Below are positions 47,222 through 55,692 of a stretch of 64,000 nucleotides of DNA, in pieces. The stretch covers positions 3,968,001 to 4,032,000 of the forward strand of contig OZ244050.1 in assembly GCA_965215115.1 (NCBI GenBank). Reading direction: 5' to 3'. The stretch's first letter is position 1. Every line of letters starts with the position of its first letter. Under the pieces are notes generated by a model. It was not told where the DNA came from, made no database searches, and saw nothing but the letters and a program-made list of their open reading frames with translations. Source of the DNA: CALDTK01 sp965215115. Lineage in GTDB: Bacteria > Bacteroidota > Bacteroidia > Chitinophagales > Saprospiraceae. Made by a program: the position numbers and the translations under genes.

Positions 47222-47695
47222 ATGGCCAATCCGTCCCACGAGCACCTCCCCCGCGAAACCTGGTCATACCGCCTGCGCCAGCCGCCCTACCAGGCCGCGG
47301 CCGCGGCGGGGGTCATGATCGTCTTTCTGCTGTTTGGCTTCGGGTCGTCGCTCGCGGGCGCGGGACTCGGGCCGCGGTTCGGGTACCAGATCGCCGCGAC
47401 GGCCTTGCTGCTGTTCGGGCTCGGCAATGCGTTGCTGTCCCTGGGGGCCCCCAACATCAACAAATACTGGTCGAGGAGTTTCGTGAGCTTCATCCTCCTG
47501 GCGGGGCTGGGGCTCCTGGTCGCCCGCTCCCTCACGGGACTGTGGATCTCCGAGGCCGGCAGCTACAAGTGGATCTACACCGTCCTGACCTTCGGGTACC
47601 TCGTGATCCTGAGCATCATGTCGGCCATCCGCGGGATCGTCAACTTCGCCGAGGGCGAGGAGTGGAGTCACCCGCGCAAGCGCGACGGGGAGTAG
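47222..47695 (+). CDS. uncharacterised four-helix membrane protein
   Basis: 157 residues. Four hydrophobic helices (~29-47, ~56-75, ~85-103, ~118-135) with a charged C-terminus (EGEEWSHPRKRDGE). No enzymatic motifs. It lies 43 bases after rimO and before the msrB lipoprotein. I do not recognise the family. Codon use and GC content match the neighbours. Confidence 0.7.
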   Translation: MANPSHEHLPRETWSYRLRQPPYQAAAAAGVMIVFLLFGFGSSLAGAGLGPRFGYQIAATALLLFGLGNALLSLGAPNINKYWSRSFVSFILLAGLGLLVARSLTGLWISEAGSYKWIYTVLTFGYLVILSIMSAIRGIVNFAEGEEWSHPRKRDGE

Positions 47696-47779
47696 GGCCG
47701 GCGGGGAGTAGGCCCAACCTCCCGGGGGGCTACGCGGTTACTTAATTGGTTGTGCCGGTCGGCATCGCAAAGCTCCCTT

Positions 47780-48334
47780 ATGAAACTCACCCTAGCCACC
47801 GCCGTAGCCGTCGTACTCGCCGCCTGCGGCAGCCCCAAAGATTCGAGCTTGAGTACCGCGCAGGTCGGTCCGGCCCCGGACGAGGGAGCCCTCCCCGGGG
47901 GCGGCAGTCAGACCTTTACTGATCTCGCGGGCGACACCGTCACCACGCTGACGCTCTCGGAGGAGGAGTGGCGCGCGAGGCTCACGCCCCAACAGTACAC
48001 CGTCCTGCGGGAGGAAGGCACCGAGCGCGCCTTCACGAGTCCGCTCAACGAGGAGAAGCGCGCCGGTACCTTCGTGTGTGCCGCCTGCCAGCTGCCGCTG
48101 TTCGCGTCGGACACCAAGTTCGAGTCGGGCACGGGGTGGCCGAGCTTCTACGAGCCAATCGAGGCTTCGCACGTGCGCGAGGTAACCGACGACAGCTACG
48201 GCATGCGCCGCGTCGAGGTCGAGTGCGCGCGCTGCGGGGGGCACCAGGGCCACGTCTTCGAGGACGGACCGAAGCCCACGGGTCTGCGCTACTGCATCAA
48301 TGGCGTCGCGCTCGATTTCGTACCCGCGGACTAA
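47780..48334 (+). CDS. msrB: peptide-methionine (R)-S-oxide reductase, lipoprotein form
   Basis: 184 residues from ATG 47780. Lipoprotein signal with lipobox VLAAC (~16), a linker, then MsrB: LTPQQYTVLREEGTERAF, the zinc pairs CAAC and CARC, FESGTGWPSFYEPI, HVFEDGPKPTGLRYCINGVAL with the catalytic Cys in RYCING. It reduces methionine-R-sulfoxide in proteins, here presumably at the periplasmic membrane face. Length beyond the usual 140 residues is due to the signal and linker. Confidence 0.93.
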   Translation: MKLTLATAVAVVLAACGSPKDSSLSTAQVGPAPDEGALPGGGSQTFTDLAGDTVTTLTLSEEEWRARLTPQQYTVLREEGTERAFTSPLNEEKRAGTFVCAACQLPLFASDTKFESGTGWPSFYEPIEASHVREVTDDSYGMRRVEVECARCGGHQGHVFEDGPKPTGLRYCINGVALDFVPAD

Positions 48335-48361
48335 GCCCGGCGGTGCGAGCTTAGCGGCCAG

Positions 48362-48964
48362 ATGTCATTCAAGATTTACACCAAGACCGGCGACGCCGGT
48401 GAGACCGGCCTCTACGGGGGCCAGCGCGTCCCCAAGGACCACGTCCGCATCGAGGCCTACGGCACGGTCGACGAACTCAACTCCCACCTCGGACTCCTCG
48501 CGGCCTACGTCGGGGCGGAGGTCCCGGAACGGTCGCGAGGCTTGCACGAGGAGGCCGCGCAGTTGCTGCTGAGTATCCAGAGCAAGCTCTTCACGATCGG
48601 GAGCCAACTGGCCACGCCGCCACCGAAGGAGTCGGCTTCTGCCAAAACCCTCCACATCGTGCCCGTCGGCGAGGTGGAGGTCGCGGAGCTGGAGCGCGCG
48701 ATCGACCGCCTCGACAAGGACCTTTCGCCGCTGAGCAACTTCATCCTCCCGGTCGGGAGCCCGGCCGTGGCGCAGGCGCACGTCTGCCGCACGGTGGCCC
48801 GCCGGGCCGAGCGCTGCGTGGTGGCCCTGGACCGCGTCGAGCCCGTGGCACCACAATTGATTGTGTACCTCAATCGACTGTCGGACTACCTGTTCACGTT
48901 GTCACGCGGTCTGGCGACCTCCACCGGGCAGGCCGAACTGCCGTGGGTGCCGCTGTCGAGTTAG
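48362..48964 (+). CDS. cob(I)alamin adenosyltransferase, PduO type
   Basis: 200 residues. The N-terminal YTKTGDAGETGLYGGQRVPKD phosphate-binding loop, AYGTVDELNSHLG, and the C-terminal CRTVARRAERCVV and LNRLSDYLFTLSR helices are the PduO/MMAB signature. It makes adenosylcobalamin from cob(I)alamin and ATP for B12-dependent mutases. No B12 enzyme lies in the window. A mini-hairpin with loop AGAA (48634-48647) encodes SASAKTL. Close to the next gene, probably one transcript. Confidence 0.94.
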   Translation: MSFKIYTKTGDAGETGLYGGQRVPKDHVRIEAYGTVDELNSHLGLLAAYVGAEVPERSRGLHEEAAQLLLSIQSKLFTIGSQLATPPPKESASAKTLHIVPVGEVEVAELERAIDRLDKDLSPLSNFILPVGSPAVAQAHVCRTVARRAERCVVALDRVEPVAPQLIVYLNRLSDYLFTLSRGLATSTGQAELPWVPLSS

Positions 48965-48975
48965 TAGTTGCCGGT

Positions 48976-51087
48976 ATGAACCTCCCTCGCTCGAAAAAAT
49001 TCTGGAACGAGTTGCCGCAGTGGGCGCAGTGGACACTGATCCTGCTGGTGTGGCTGTTGGTGAGCCTGATGTGCCCGCGGGGGGTGCGCTTCGACTACTC
49101 CTACGAGCAGGGCCAGCGCTGGCGCTACGCGGACCTGATCGCGCCCTTCGACTTCCCGCTCCGCAAGTCCGACGCCGAGATCACGGCCGAGCGACGCCAG
49201 GCCAAGGCCAGCACCGACCCGTACTTCCGCTTCGTCGAGTCCGAGGGCAAACGCGCGGCCCTACGCTACCGTGAGCGTTTTGGCGAAAGCCTCGCCGCCC
49301 TGCCCGCGAATACCGCCTTCGCCGAACTGCGCCAGCGGCCCGACCTGTACCTGCGCGCCGGGTCGCGACTGCTCGCGCGCGCCTTCGAACGCGGGATCGT
49401 CAACGAGGTACCGCAGCTCAAGAACCCCCCGAACGGTATCGTGCGCGTGGTCCGCGGCGGGACCATCTTCGAGGAGGCGCCCGACCAGCTGCTCAACGTC
49501 GAGGAGGTGCGGGCGCAGCTCAAGGACAGCCTGCGGCGCAGTGGCCTGCGCGACGCCGGGTTCCTGCTGCCGATCGTGCAGTCGGTGCTGGTGCCGAACG
49601 TGCTGTACTCCGACAGTCTCACGAATCGCTTCGCGCAGACGCGCATGGACCGCATCGTCGAGTCGCGGGGCATGGTCCGCAACGGCGAGGTCATCGTGGC
49701 CGAGAACGGCTTCATCACCGAAGAGGTGTTCCAGAAGCTGCGCAGCTACGAGATCCAGTACGAGTCCGAGGTCATCGACGTGGCCCGGCGCTGGGTCATG
49801 TTCCTGGGCTACGCGATGCTCGTGGGAGTGATCATGTCGCTGCTGCTGCTGTACCTGCGCACCTTCCACCGCGAGGAGTTCGCGCGCTTCAACCGGCTGG
49901 CGTTCCTCCTGCTGCTGATCCTCACGTCGACCTTCGCGGTGTATAGACTGGAGGCCTTCACGACCTACGGCATCTACGTGATGCCCTTTGTCCTGATCCC
50001 GATCATCGTCAAGAGTTTTTACGCAAGTGGGGTCGCGCTGTTCACGCACCTCGTCACGGTGCTGATCGCGGGCTTCATTACGACGCTCGGCTACGAGTTT
50101 ACGTTCTTGCAACTGATCGCAGGCATCGTCGCGGTGCTGGTGCGGACCAACGTGCTCGACTCCGGGGCCAACATTCGGCTGATGGCCGCGCTGCTGCTCA
50201 CGTACTTCGTCGGCTTCGTGGGGCTGGAGTTCGTCAAGGAGGGCAGCTGGTTCGAGGTCGACTGGGTGGCGATGATGTACCTGGTGTTCGCGCTGGTGCT
50301 GTCGCTCCTCGCCGGACCCCTGATCCCGCTATTCGGTCGCCTCTTCGGCTTCACGTCCGACATCGCCTACCGGGAGCTGGCGGACGTCAATCGCCCCGTG
50401 TTGCGGGAGTTGGCCCTGCGCGCGCCCGGGACCTTCCAGCACTCCCTGGCGGTGAGCAACCTGGCCGAGACCGCCGTCCGCGAGATCGGCGGGGACGCGT
50501 TGCTGGTCAAGGTGGCGGCCCTGTACCATGACATCGGCAAGACGGTCGACCCGCTGTACTTCATCGAGAACCAGTCCGGCCGCAACCCCCACGAGCAGCT
50601 CGACGAGAAGGAGTCGGCCCGCATCATCATCTCCCACGTAGCCGAGGGCGCGCGCCTCGCGAAGGCGTCCAACCTCCCGCAGGAGATCATCGACTTCATC
50701 CTCACGCACCACGGCACGACGCGCGTCGAGTTTTTTTTCCGCACCTACGTCAACAAGCACCCCGACGAGTCGGTAGACCCGGCCGCCTTCCGCTACCCAG
50801 GACCGTTGCCGACCACGCGTGAGCAGGGCGTGATGATGATCGCGGACAGCGTGGAGGCCGCTGGCCGTGCCCTCAAGGACCCGACCACCGAGGGGATCGA
50901 CCGCCTCGTGGACGGCCTCATCGACGCCAAGATGGCCCTGGGGCAATTCCACCAGTGCGCGCTGAGCTTCGTCGAACTCGAGCAGTGTCGCGCGCTCTTC
51001 AAGCGCATGCTCAAGAGCATGTACCACGCGCGGGTGGAGTACCCCGAGCCGGAGGCGGTGGCCGTGGAACTCTCGGAGGAGGCCTAG
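48976..51087 (+). CDS. pgpH: 7TM-HD domain phosphohydrolase (PgpH-like, c-di-AMP phosphodiesterase family)
   Basis: 703 residues from ATG 48976 (MNLPRSKKFWNELPQWAQ). One N-terminal helix, an extracellular 7TMR-HDED-like domain (~45-260), about seven membrane helices (~275-455), then an HD domain: GTFQHSLAVSNLAETA, ALYHDIGKTVDP (HDIG motif), and IILTHHG-type histidines. PgpH proteins of this layout hydrolyse cyclic di-AMP, but activity here is inferred only from the family. Two mini-hairpins (49278 and 50016) encode RFGESL and FYASGV. It ends 6 bases before the convergent rarA. Confidence 0.9.
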   Translation: MNLPRSKKFWNELPQWAQWTLILLVWLLVSLMCPRGVRFDYSYEQGQRWRYADLIAPFDFPLRKSDAEITAERRQAKASTDPYFRFVESEGKRAALRYRERFGESLAALPANTAFAELRQRPDLYLRAGSRLLARAFERGIVNEVPQLKNPPNGIVRVVRGGTIFEEAPDQLLNVEEVRAQLKDSLRRSGLRDAGFLLPIVQSVLVPNVLYSDSLTNRFAQTRMDRIVESRGMVRNGEVIVAENGFITEEVFQKLRSYEIQYESEVIDVARRWVMFLGYAMLVGVIMSLLLLYLRTFHREEFARFNRLAFLLLLILTSTFAVYRLEAFTTYGIYVMPFVLIPIIVKSFYASGVALFTHLVTVLIAGFITTLGYEFTFLQLIAGIVAVLVRTNVLDSGANIRLMAALLLTYFVGFVGLEFVKEGSWFEVDWVAMMYLVFALVLSLLAGPLIPLFGRLFGFTSDIAYRELADVNRPVLRELALRAPGTFQHSLAVSNLAETAVREIGGDALLVKVAALYHDIGKTVDPLYFIENQSGRNPHEQLDEKESARIIISHVAEGARLAKASNLPQEIIDFILTHHGTTRVEFFFRTYVNKHPDESVDPAAFRYPGPLPTTREQGVMMIADSVEAAGRALKDPTTEGIDRLVDGLIDAKMALGQFHQCALSFVELEQCRALFKRMLKSMYHARVEYPEPEAVAVELSEEA

Positions 51088-51093
51088 TCGATG

Positions 51094-52362
51094 TTAGGAG
51101 TAGCGCTTCGGCCACCAGCGTCTGAGGCGTTCGAGCAGACCCGCCTCCGCCGGATTGTCTCCGGGGCGGTAGAACACCTGCGTCTGGGCCTCATCGGGTG
51201 CGTACGCCTGCTCGCTAAAATTGCCCGCCCCGGCGTGACTGTATTTGTAGTCCGCGCCGTAGCCCATCTCTTTCATCAGCTTCGTGGGTGCATTGCGGAG
51301 GTGGAGCGGCACCGGCAGGTCGCCGGTCTGGCGCACGAAGGCCATGGCCTCGTTGATGGCCGCGTAGCTCGCGTTGCTCTTCGGGGAGGTGGCGAGGTAC
51401 ACGACGCACTGGCTGAGCATGATGCGGGCCTCCGGCATCCCGACCATCTGCACGGCCTGCATCGTGGTCGTCGCCAGGAGCAGGGCGTTGGGGTTGGCCA
51501 TCCCGATGTCTTCCGAGGCGCTGATGACGAGGCGCCGGGCGATGAACTTGATGTCCTCCCCGCCGGCCAGCATGCGGGCCAACCAGTAAACGGCCGCGTT
51601 CGGGTCCGAGCCGCGGATGCTCTTGATGAAGGCGCTGATGATGTCGTAGTGCTGCTCGCCGGTCTTGTCGTAGCGCGCGAGGTTGTTCTGGATGACGCGC
51701 TGCACGAGGGCGTCGTCGACGGGCACTGCCGTGGCGTGCGCTTCTTCGGCGACGAGCTCGAGGGCGTTGTAGAGCTTGCGGGCGTCCCCGCCGCTCACGC
51801 GTATCAGGGCGTCGTACTCTAGGATTTCGACGTTCAGCTTTCGCAAAAACTCGTCCCGGCGCAAAGCCTCGTCGATCATCGTGACGAGTTGTGCCTTGGT
51901 CAGCGGCTCGAGGGTGTACACCTGGCAGCGGCTCAAAAGCGCCGGGATGACCTCGAAGCTCGGGTTCTCGGTGGTTGCCCCGATCAGCACGACCGTCCCC
52001 CGCTCGACGGCGCCGAGGAGGGCATCCTGCTGCGACTTAGAGAAGCGGTGGATCTCGTCAATGAACAGCACCGGGGCCGGGGTATTGAAGAAACGTTGCT
52101 TGCGGGCGCTCTCGATGCTTTCGCGCACGTCCTTGACGCCGGCGCTGATGGCGGAAAGTTCGAAGAACGGTCGGTCGAGCTGCCGGGCCATCAAGTGCGC
52201 CAGGCTCGTCTTGCCGACCCCGGGCGGACCCCAGAGAATGAGGCTCGGGAGGCGACCGGCGTCGAGGCTGCGCCGCAGGACACTGCCCGCCCCGACGAGG
52301 TGGGTCTGGCCCACGTACTCGTCGAGGGTCTTGGGGCGGAGGCGTTCTGCGAGGGGGAGCAT
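51094..52362 (-). CDS. rarA: replication-associated recombination protein A (AAA+ ATPase)
   Basis: 422 residues. PLAERLRPKTLDEYVGQTHLVG start, Walker A GPPGVGKTS, Walker B VLFIDEIHRFSKSQQDALL, sensor 1 GATTENPSFE, and the RarA C-terminal tetramerisation region (SIRGSDPNAAVYWLARML, ASEDIGMANP). It acts at stalled replication forks and is related to clamp loaders and eukaryotic WRNIP1. Good full-length match. A partial mini-hairpin (51836-51849) lies in it. Confidence 0.95.
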   Translation of the reverse strand: MLPLAERLRPKTLDEYVGQTHLVGAGSVLRRSLDAGRLPSLILWGPPGVGKTSLAHLMARQLDRPFFELSAISAGVKDVRESIESARKQRFFNTPAPVLFIDEIHRFSKSQQDALLGAVERGTVVLIGATTENPSFEVIPALLSRCQVYTLEPLTKAQLVTMIDEALRRDEFLRKLNVEILEYDALIRVSGGDARKLYNALELVAEEAHATAVPVDDALVQRVIQNNLARYDKTGEQHYDIISAFIKSIRGSDPNAAVYWLARMLAGGEDIKFIARRLVISASEDIGMANPNALLLATTTMQAVQMVGMPEARIMLSQCVVYLATSPKSNASYAAINEAMAFVRQTGDLPVPLHLRNAPTKLMKEMGYGADYKYSHAGAGNFSEQAYAPDEAQTQVFYRPGDNPAEAGLLERLRRWWPKRYS

Positions 52363-52390
52363 AACGGCGGGTTTAGTTGAGGGTTTTGAA

Positions 52391-52481
52391 AGGTCTAAGG
52401 GTCTAGAGGTCTAAGGGTCTAGGGGTCTAAGCGGTGCAAGGTCGAAGCGGTCTTGGGGTCTTGGGGTATAGGAGTCTAAGG
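52391..52481 (+). repeat. GGTCTAAG octamer tandem array
   Basis: GGTCTARG units recur every 8 bases from 52391 to about 52431 and then degenerate (GGTCTTGG, GGAGTCTAAG) to 52481. Same octamer family as the palindrome at 42663. Located in the 264-base gap upstream of rarA. Confidence 0.7.
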
Positions 52482-52588
52482 GGACGTGACGTCTAAAGCC
52501 GTCTTCGCTGGACCCGACGCCTGTGAAATACCGACGGCCTTACCGTCACGAATGCGGCCTCGACAGCACGAAAGCACAGAACGCCGTA

Positions 52589-52620
52589 GGCCAACGCCGC
52601 CCCCGGCCAACGCCGCCCCC
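52589..52620. repeat. two tandem 16-bp GC-rich units
   Basis: GGCCAACGCCGCCCCC occurs at 52589-52604 and 52605-52620, just past the stop of the minus-strand pseudouridine synthase. Purpose unknown. Confidence 0.6.
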
Positions 52621-52626
52621 GGCCCC

Positions 52627-53364
52627 TCACTCCACCTTGCTCCACTTCTCGAGCTGCCGCACGGCCGACCTAAAGTCCTTGGGCGGGTCCGCCGTAAAGT
52701 CGACCCGCTCTCCGGTCTGAGGGTGATCAAAGGCCAGTTGGTAGGCGTGGAGGCTCACGCGATTCAGGATCGGACGCTCGACGGCGCCGTTCTTGAGATT
52801 GAAGCGCTTGCCCTTGATTTGACTGAGGTAGATGGCCTCCGCCCCGCCGTAGGTCGGGTCGACCGCCAGGGGATGCCCGACGCTAGCCATGTGGACCCGG
52901 ACCTGGTGCGTACGACCGGTGAACAGCTGGAGCCTCAGCAGGGCGTAGTCGCGGTACGCTTCCACCGTCTCGTAGGCCGTCGCGCTCGGCTTGCCGCCGT
53001 GGTGGTCGATGCGCATCTTGTTGCCGCCGCGTGGATCGGGGCCAATGGGTTTGTCGATCAGGGATTCGGTGGGGTAGGGGCGCCCACTCACGAGCGCCAG
53101 GTAGAATTTGTCGGCCTGTCGGTCCTGGAACTGCATACTCAAATTTCGGTGCGCCTCCGCGTTGAGCGCAAACACCAGGATGCCAGAGGTCTCGCGGTCG
53201 AGCCGGTGGACGATGAAGACCTCGCCGAACGCTTCCTTCAGGCGCCCGTAGACGTTGAGCTTAAACGGATCGAAGCGGTCGGGGATCGTGAGGACATCCG
53301 CGTCCTTGTTGACGATCAGGAAGTTGGGATCGCGGTGGACGATCTCGAAACCGGACTGGGGCAT
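52627..53364 (-). CDS. RluA-family RNA pseudouridine synthase
   Basis: 245 residues without an S4 domain. Catalytic motif HRLDRETSGILVFA with the essential Asp, NKDADVLTIP near the start, FTGRTHQVRVHMASVGHPLAVDP, and an ILNRVSLHAYQLAF segment, all typical of RluA-type synthases that isomerise uridine in rRNA or tRNA. The target site cannot be assigned. The absence of S4 suggests the RluA/RluF-like short group. Confidence 0.92.
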   Translation of the reverse strand: MPQSGFEIVHRDPNFLIVNKDADVLTIPDRFDPFKLNVYGRLKEAFGEVFIVHRLDRETSGILVFALNAEAHRNLSMQFQDRQADKFYLALVSGRPYPTESLIDKPIGPDPRGGNKMRIDHHGGKPSATAYETVEAYRDYALLRLQLFTGRTHQVRVHMASVGHPLAVDPTYGGAEAIYLSQIKGKRFNLKNGAVERPILNRVSLHAYQLAFDHPQTGERVDFTADPPKDFRSAVRQLEKWSKVE

Positions 53365-53394
53365 ATCGCCGCAAGGTACTGGCCCGGCGTGCCC

Positions 53395-54756
53395 TCAGAT
53401 CAGCATCTGGTCGTCCTGATCCTGTTCGACGGTCAACTCCACGTCGAGAGACGTGTCCTCGTCGAAGGCCGCGCCGCCGGGGGGCCGGGCGACTCTGGAC
53501 TCAGCGCCCCTGGCGTCGGTCCGGTCGGGCGTCCGCCGGATGAGCTCATCGTCTTCGTCCTCGGCACTCGTGCGGCGTCGGTGCACACGGGCGCTCGCCC
53601 GGACCACCTCGCGCGATTGGGCCCGGAACAAGTTGATGATGCGGTAGTGCGGCTGGTCGAGCAGCGAGAGAAACTCCTGCTCCCGTTCGACGAGATCATC
53701 GCTCATCAGCAACCCGAACGCCCGGAAGCGATCCGTGTGGATCATGAAAATCCGCAGGATGGCCACCAGGGGCAGCGCCAGGATGAGACCTTCCACGCCC
53801 CACAGAAACCCACCTACGAACAGCGCGAGGATGGCCGCGAGGGGGTTAATCTGAATGGAGCTACCCACCACTTTCGGCGTGATGATATTCCCTTCGATCG
53901 TCTGGATGACCATGAAGAGCGCCACGACGGCCACCGGCTGCCAGGTTGTCGTGGTGGTACTAAGGGCGTACAGGAAGGGTAGCGCCCCGCCGATGAAGGT
54001 CCCGATGTAGGGGATCACCGCGAGAAAGGCCGCCAGGAAGCCCCAGAAGAAGGCGTAATCGATCCCGATCAGCATGAGGCCTGCGCTGTTGAGCATCCCG
54101 AGGATCAGCATCACCAGCCCCAGGCCCGTGAGGTACTTGTAGCTCATCCGCTGGGTGTCGTTGAAGACCAGCTCCATACGGGCCCGCTTGGCCGTCGCGA
54201 ACTGTCCGAGGGCAAAGTGGTACAGCGGCGCGCGGTAGAGCAGGAACAGGAAGGCGTACAGCGAGCTGATCGCCAGCATCCCGATGACGCCAGCCCCGCC
54301 GGTCACGATCGAGCGGATGTAGACGAAGGGCTCGTCGAGCGCGTCCCCGAACTGTTCGCGGGCCCACTCGTAGCCCGTGGTCTGGATGCGGACCCCGAAG
54401 CTTTTCGCCACCGAAGTGACGATGCGGTCGATGCTCTCCTGGAACTCCTCGGTGATCGTCGGGAGGTCGTCCACGACCGACAGCGTCTGGAACGAGAACA
54501 GCATGATCGCCAGGGCGATCGGGAAGACCGCGATCACGAAGGTGATCACGATCGCGAGGATGGGGTAGTGCACGAAACGCTGCACCCAGTTACAGATCGG
54601 GCGAAGCGTCAGGGCGAAGACGCCCCCGAAGACCAATGGCAGTAGGATGGCCTTCGCGAGGATGATGAAGGCCACGAAGAGGGCCAACACCGTCGCGAAG
54701 GCAGCGATGCGGCTAAAACTGAGCGGAGGTAGTTCTTGGTCGTACGCTGGGGTCAC
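53395..54756 (-). CDS. AI-2E family transporter
   Basis: 453 residues from a GTG at 54756 that overlaps the stop of the upstream gene (GTGA), so the start is set by coupling; the longer frame to 54885 lies inside that gene. About eight membrane helices with the family's LPLVFGGVFALTLRPI start, a central loop, SAGLMLIGIDYAFFWGFLAAFLAVIPYIGTFIGG and IQTIEGNIITPKVVGSSIQINPL. The Arg/Asp-rich C-terminal ~100 residues are cytoplasmic. Members export autoinducer-2 or other small solutes or act as ion antiporters; the substrate is unknown. Confidence 0.9.
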   Translation of the reverse strand: MTPAYDQELPPLSFSRIAAFATVLALFVAFIILAKAILLPLVFGGVFALTLRPICNWVQRFVHYPILAIVITFVIAVFPIALAIMLFSFQTLSVVDDLPTITEEFQESIDRIVTSVAKSFGVRIQTTGYEWAREQFGDALDEPFVYIRSIVTGGAGVIGMLAISSLYAFLFLLYRAPLYHFALGQFATAKRARMELVFNDTQRMSYKYLTGLGLVMLILGMLNSAGLMLIGIDYAFFWGFLAAFLAVIPYIGTFIGGALPFLYALSTTTTTWQPVAVVALFMVIQTIEGNIITPKVVGSSIQINPLAAILALFVGGFLWGVEGLILALPLVAILRIFMIHTDRFRAFGLLMSDDLVEREQEFLSLLDQPHYRIINLFRAQSREVVRASARVHRRRTSAEDEDDELIRRTPDRTDARGAESRVARPPGGAAFDEDTSLDVELTVEQDQDDQMLI

Positions 54757-55085
54757 GGTTTTTTGGTGACTTCGGTGTCCTCCTTCTCGGGCACCTCGTC
54801 GAGGAAGGCAACGAATTTTTCGTCGGCGTAGGTACCGTAGCCGCTGATGGCGTACCCTTTTTTCCCGTCCTTGGACTCGAGGCACAGCAGGATGCTCATG
54901 TCCCCCGGGTTGGACGCGCCCTCGAAGCGGTAGTGCTCCACGATGAGCATATCCTGCGGGTCGTACTGCATCGAGCCGTCCTCGGACAGCATCTCGCCAT
55001 CCTTCCAGAGGAACTCCTCGGTGTAGCCGTTGGCGCGCACGCCCTGTTGGGCCTCGATGAGGGAGTCGTAATTGTGGCTATGCAT
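54753..55085 (-). CDS. small conserved Bacteroidota protein (often labelled phosphoribosylpyrophosphate synthetase)
   Basis: 110 residues, MHSHNYDSLIEAQQGVRANGYTEEF at the start and VEHYRFEGASNPGDMSILLCLESKDGKKGYAI in the centre. This matches a short Bacteroidota family that databases tend to call phosphoribosylpyrophosphate synthetase, a label its size does not support. Probably a cytoplasmic alpha/beta protein of unknown role. It overlaps the upstream DUF4199 gene by 8 bases and the downstream transporter by 4, indicating a tightly coupled three-gene operon. Confidence 0.8.
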   Translation of the reverse strand: MHSHNYDSLIEAQQGVRANGYTEEFLWKDGEMLSEDGSMQYDPQDMLIVEHYRFEGASNPGDMSILLCLESKDGKKGYAISGYGTYADEKFVAFLDEVPEKEDTEVTKKP

Positions 55086-55638
55086 GACCTTCTACTTTTT
55101 CGATGTTCTCGTCGGCGACCACGTCACTCTTCATGCCCTGCAGGAAGATGAACACGAAGACCATCCCGAACACGAGACCGATGATGATTTGGAAGAAACT
55201 GTACACCGCGACGTTGGCGAAGACCGTCTCGCCGGTGGTCCTCGTCACCCCGATCAGTGCGCCGACCAGAGTCATGGCCGCCATGAGGACACTCGCGATG
55301 GCCGAGGTCTGGAAGCCCAGGATCACGCCGTTCTTGAAGACCTCCCCGCCGGCGAGGCGCTTGCGGTACTCCCGGATGGCCAGGTAGATGAAGGGCGCGT
55401 ACAGGAAGAACCCGTAGAGCCCGCGCCCGATGTTGATCTTCTCCTGTCCGGCCAGGATGATGAGCTGCACGATCCCGAGGGTGGCCCCGGCCATGAGGCC
55501 CCACTTCGTGGCCGCCGCCGTGACGTTGTACGGGCGGTTGCGCTCGCGGCGGTTAGACCCGTCGCGGTTGTCGTCTCGTTTGTGGCGGTCGGCCTGCTTG
55601 GCGCGATCCACGGTGTTGTAGGCATCTGAGGAGGCCAT
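55078..55638 (-). CDS. DUF4199 membrane protein
   Basis: 186 residues. A hydrophilic N-terminus rich in Arg/Asp (residues 1-40), then four membrane helices: WGLMAGATLGIVQLIILAG, GLYGFFLYAPFIYLAI, AIASVLMAAMTLVGALIGV, FFQIIIGLVFGMVFVFIFL. The helix arrangement and the GEVFKNGVILGFQTS segment fit DUF4199, an uncharacterised Bacteroidota membrane family. First gene of the operon with the small conserved protein and the AI-2E-type transporter. Confidence 0.8.
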   Translation of the reverse strand: MASSDAYNTVDRAKQADRHKRDDNRDGSNRRERNRPYNVTAAATKWGLMAGATLGIVQLIILAGQEKINIGRGLYGFFLYAPFIYLAIREYRKRLAGGEVFKNGVILGFQTSAIASVLMAAMTLVGALIGVTRTTGETVFANVAVYSFFQIIIGLVFGMVFVFIFLQGMKSDVVADENIEKVEGHA

Positions 55639-55692
55639 GTAGCTGTCGTTGGTGGTGTCTAGAGGAAGTCAGGAGCTCCGGGCAAAGTTCAC

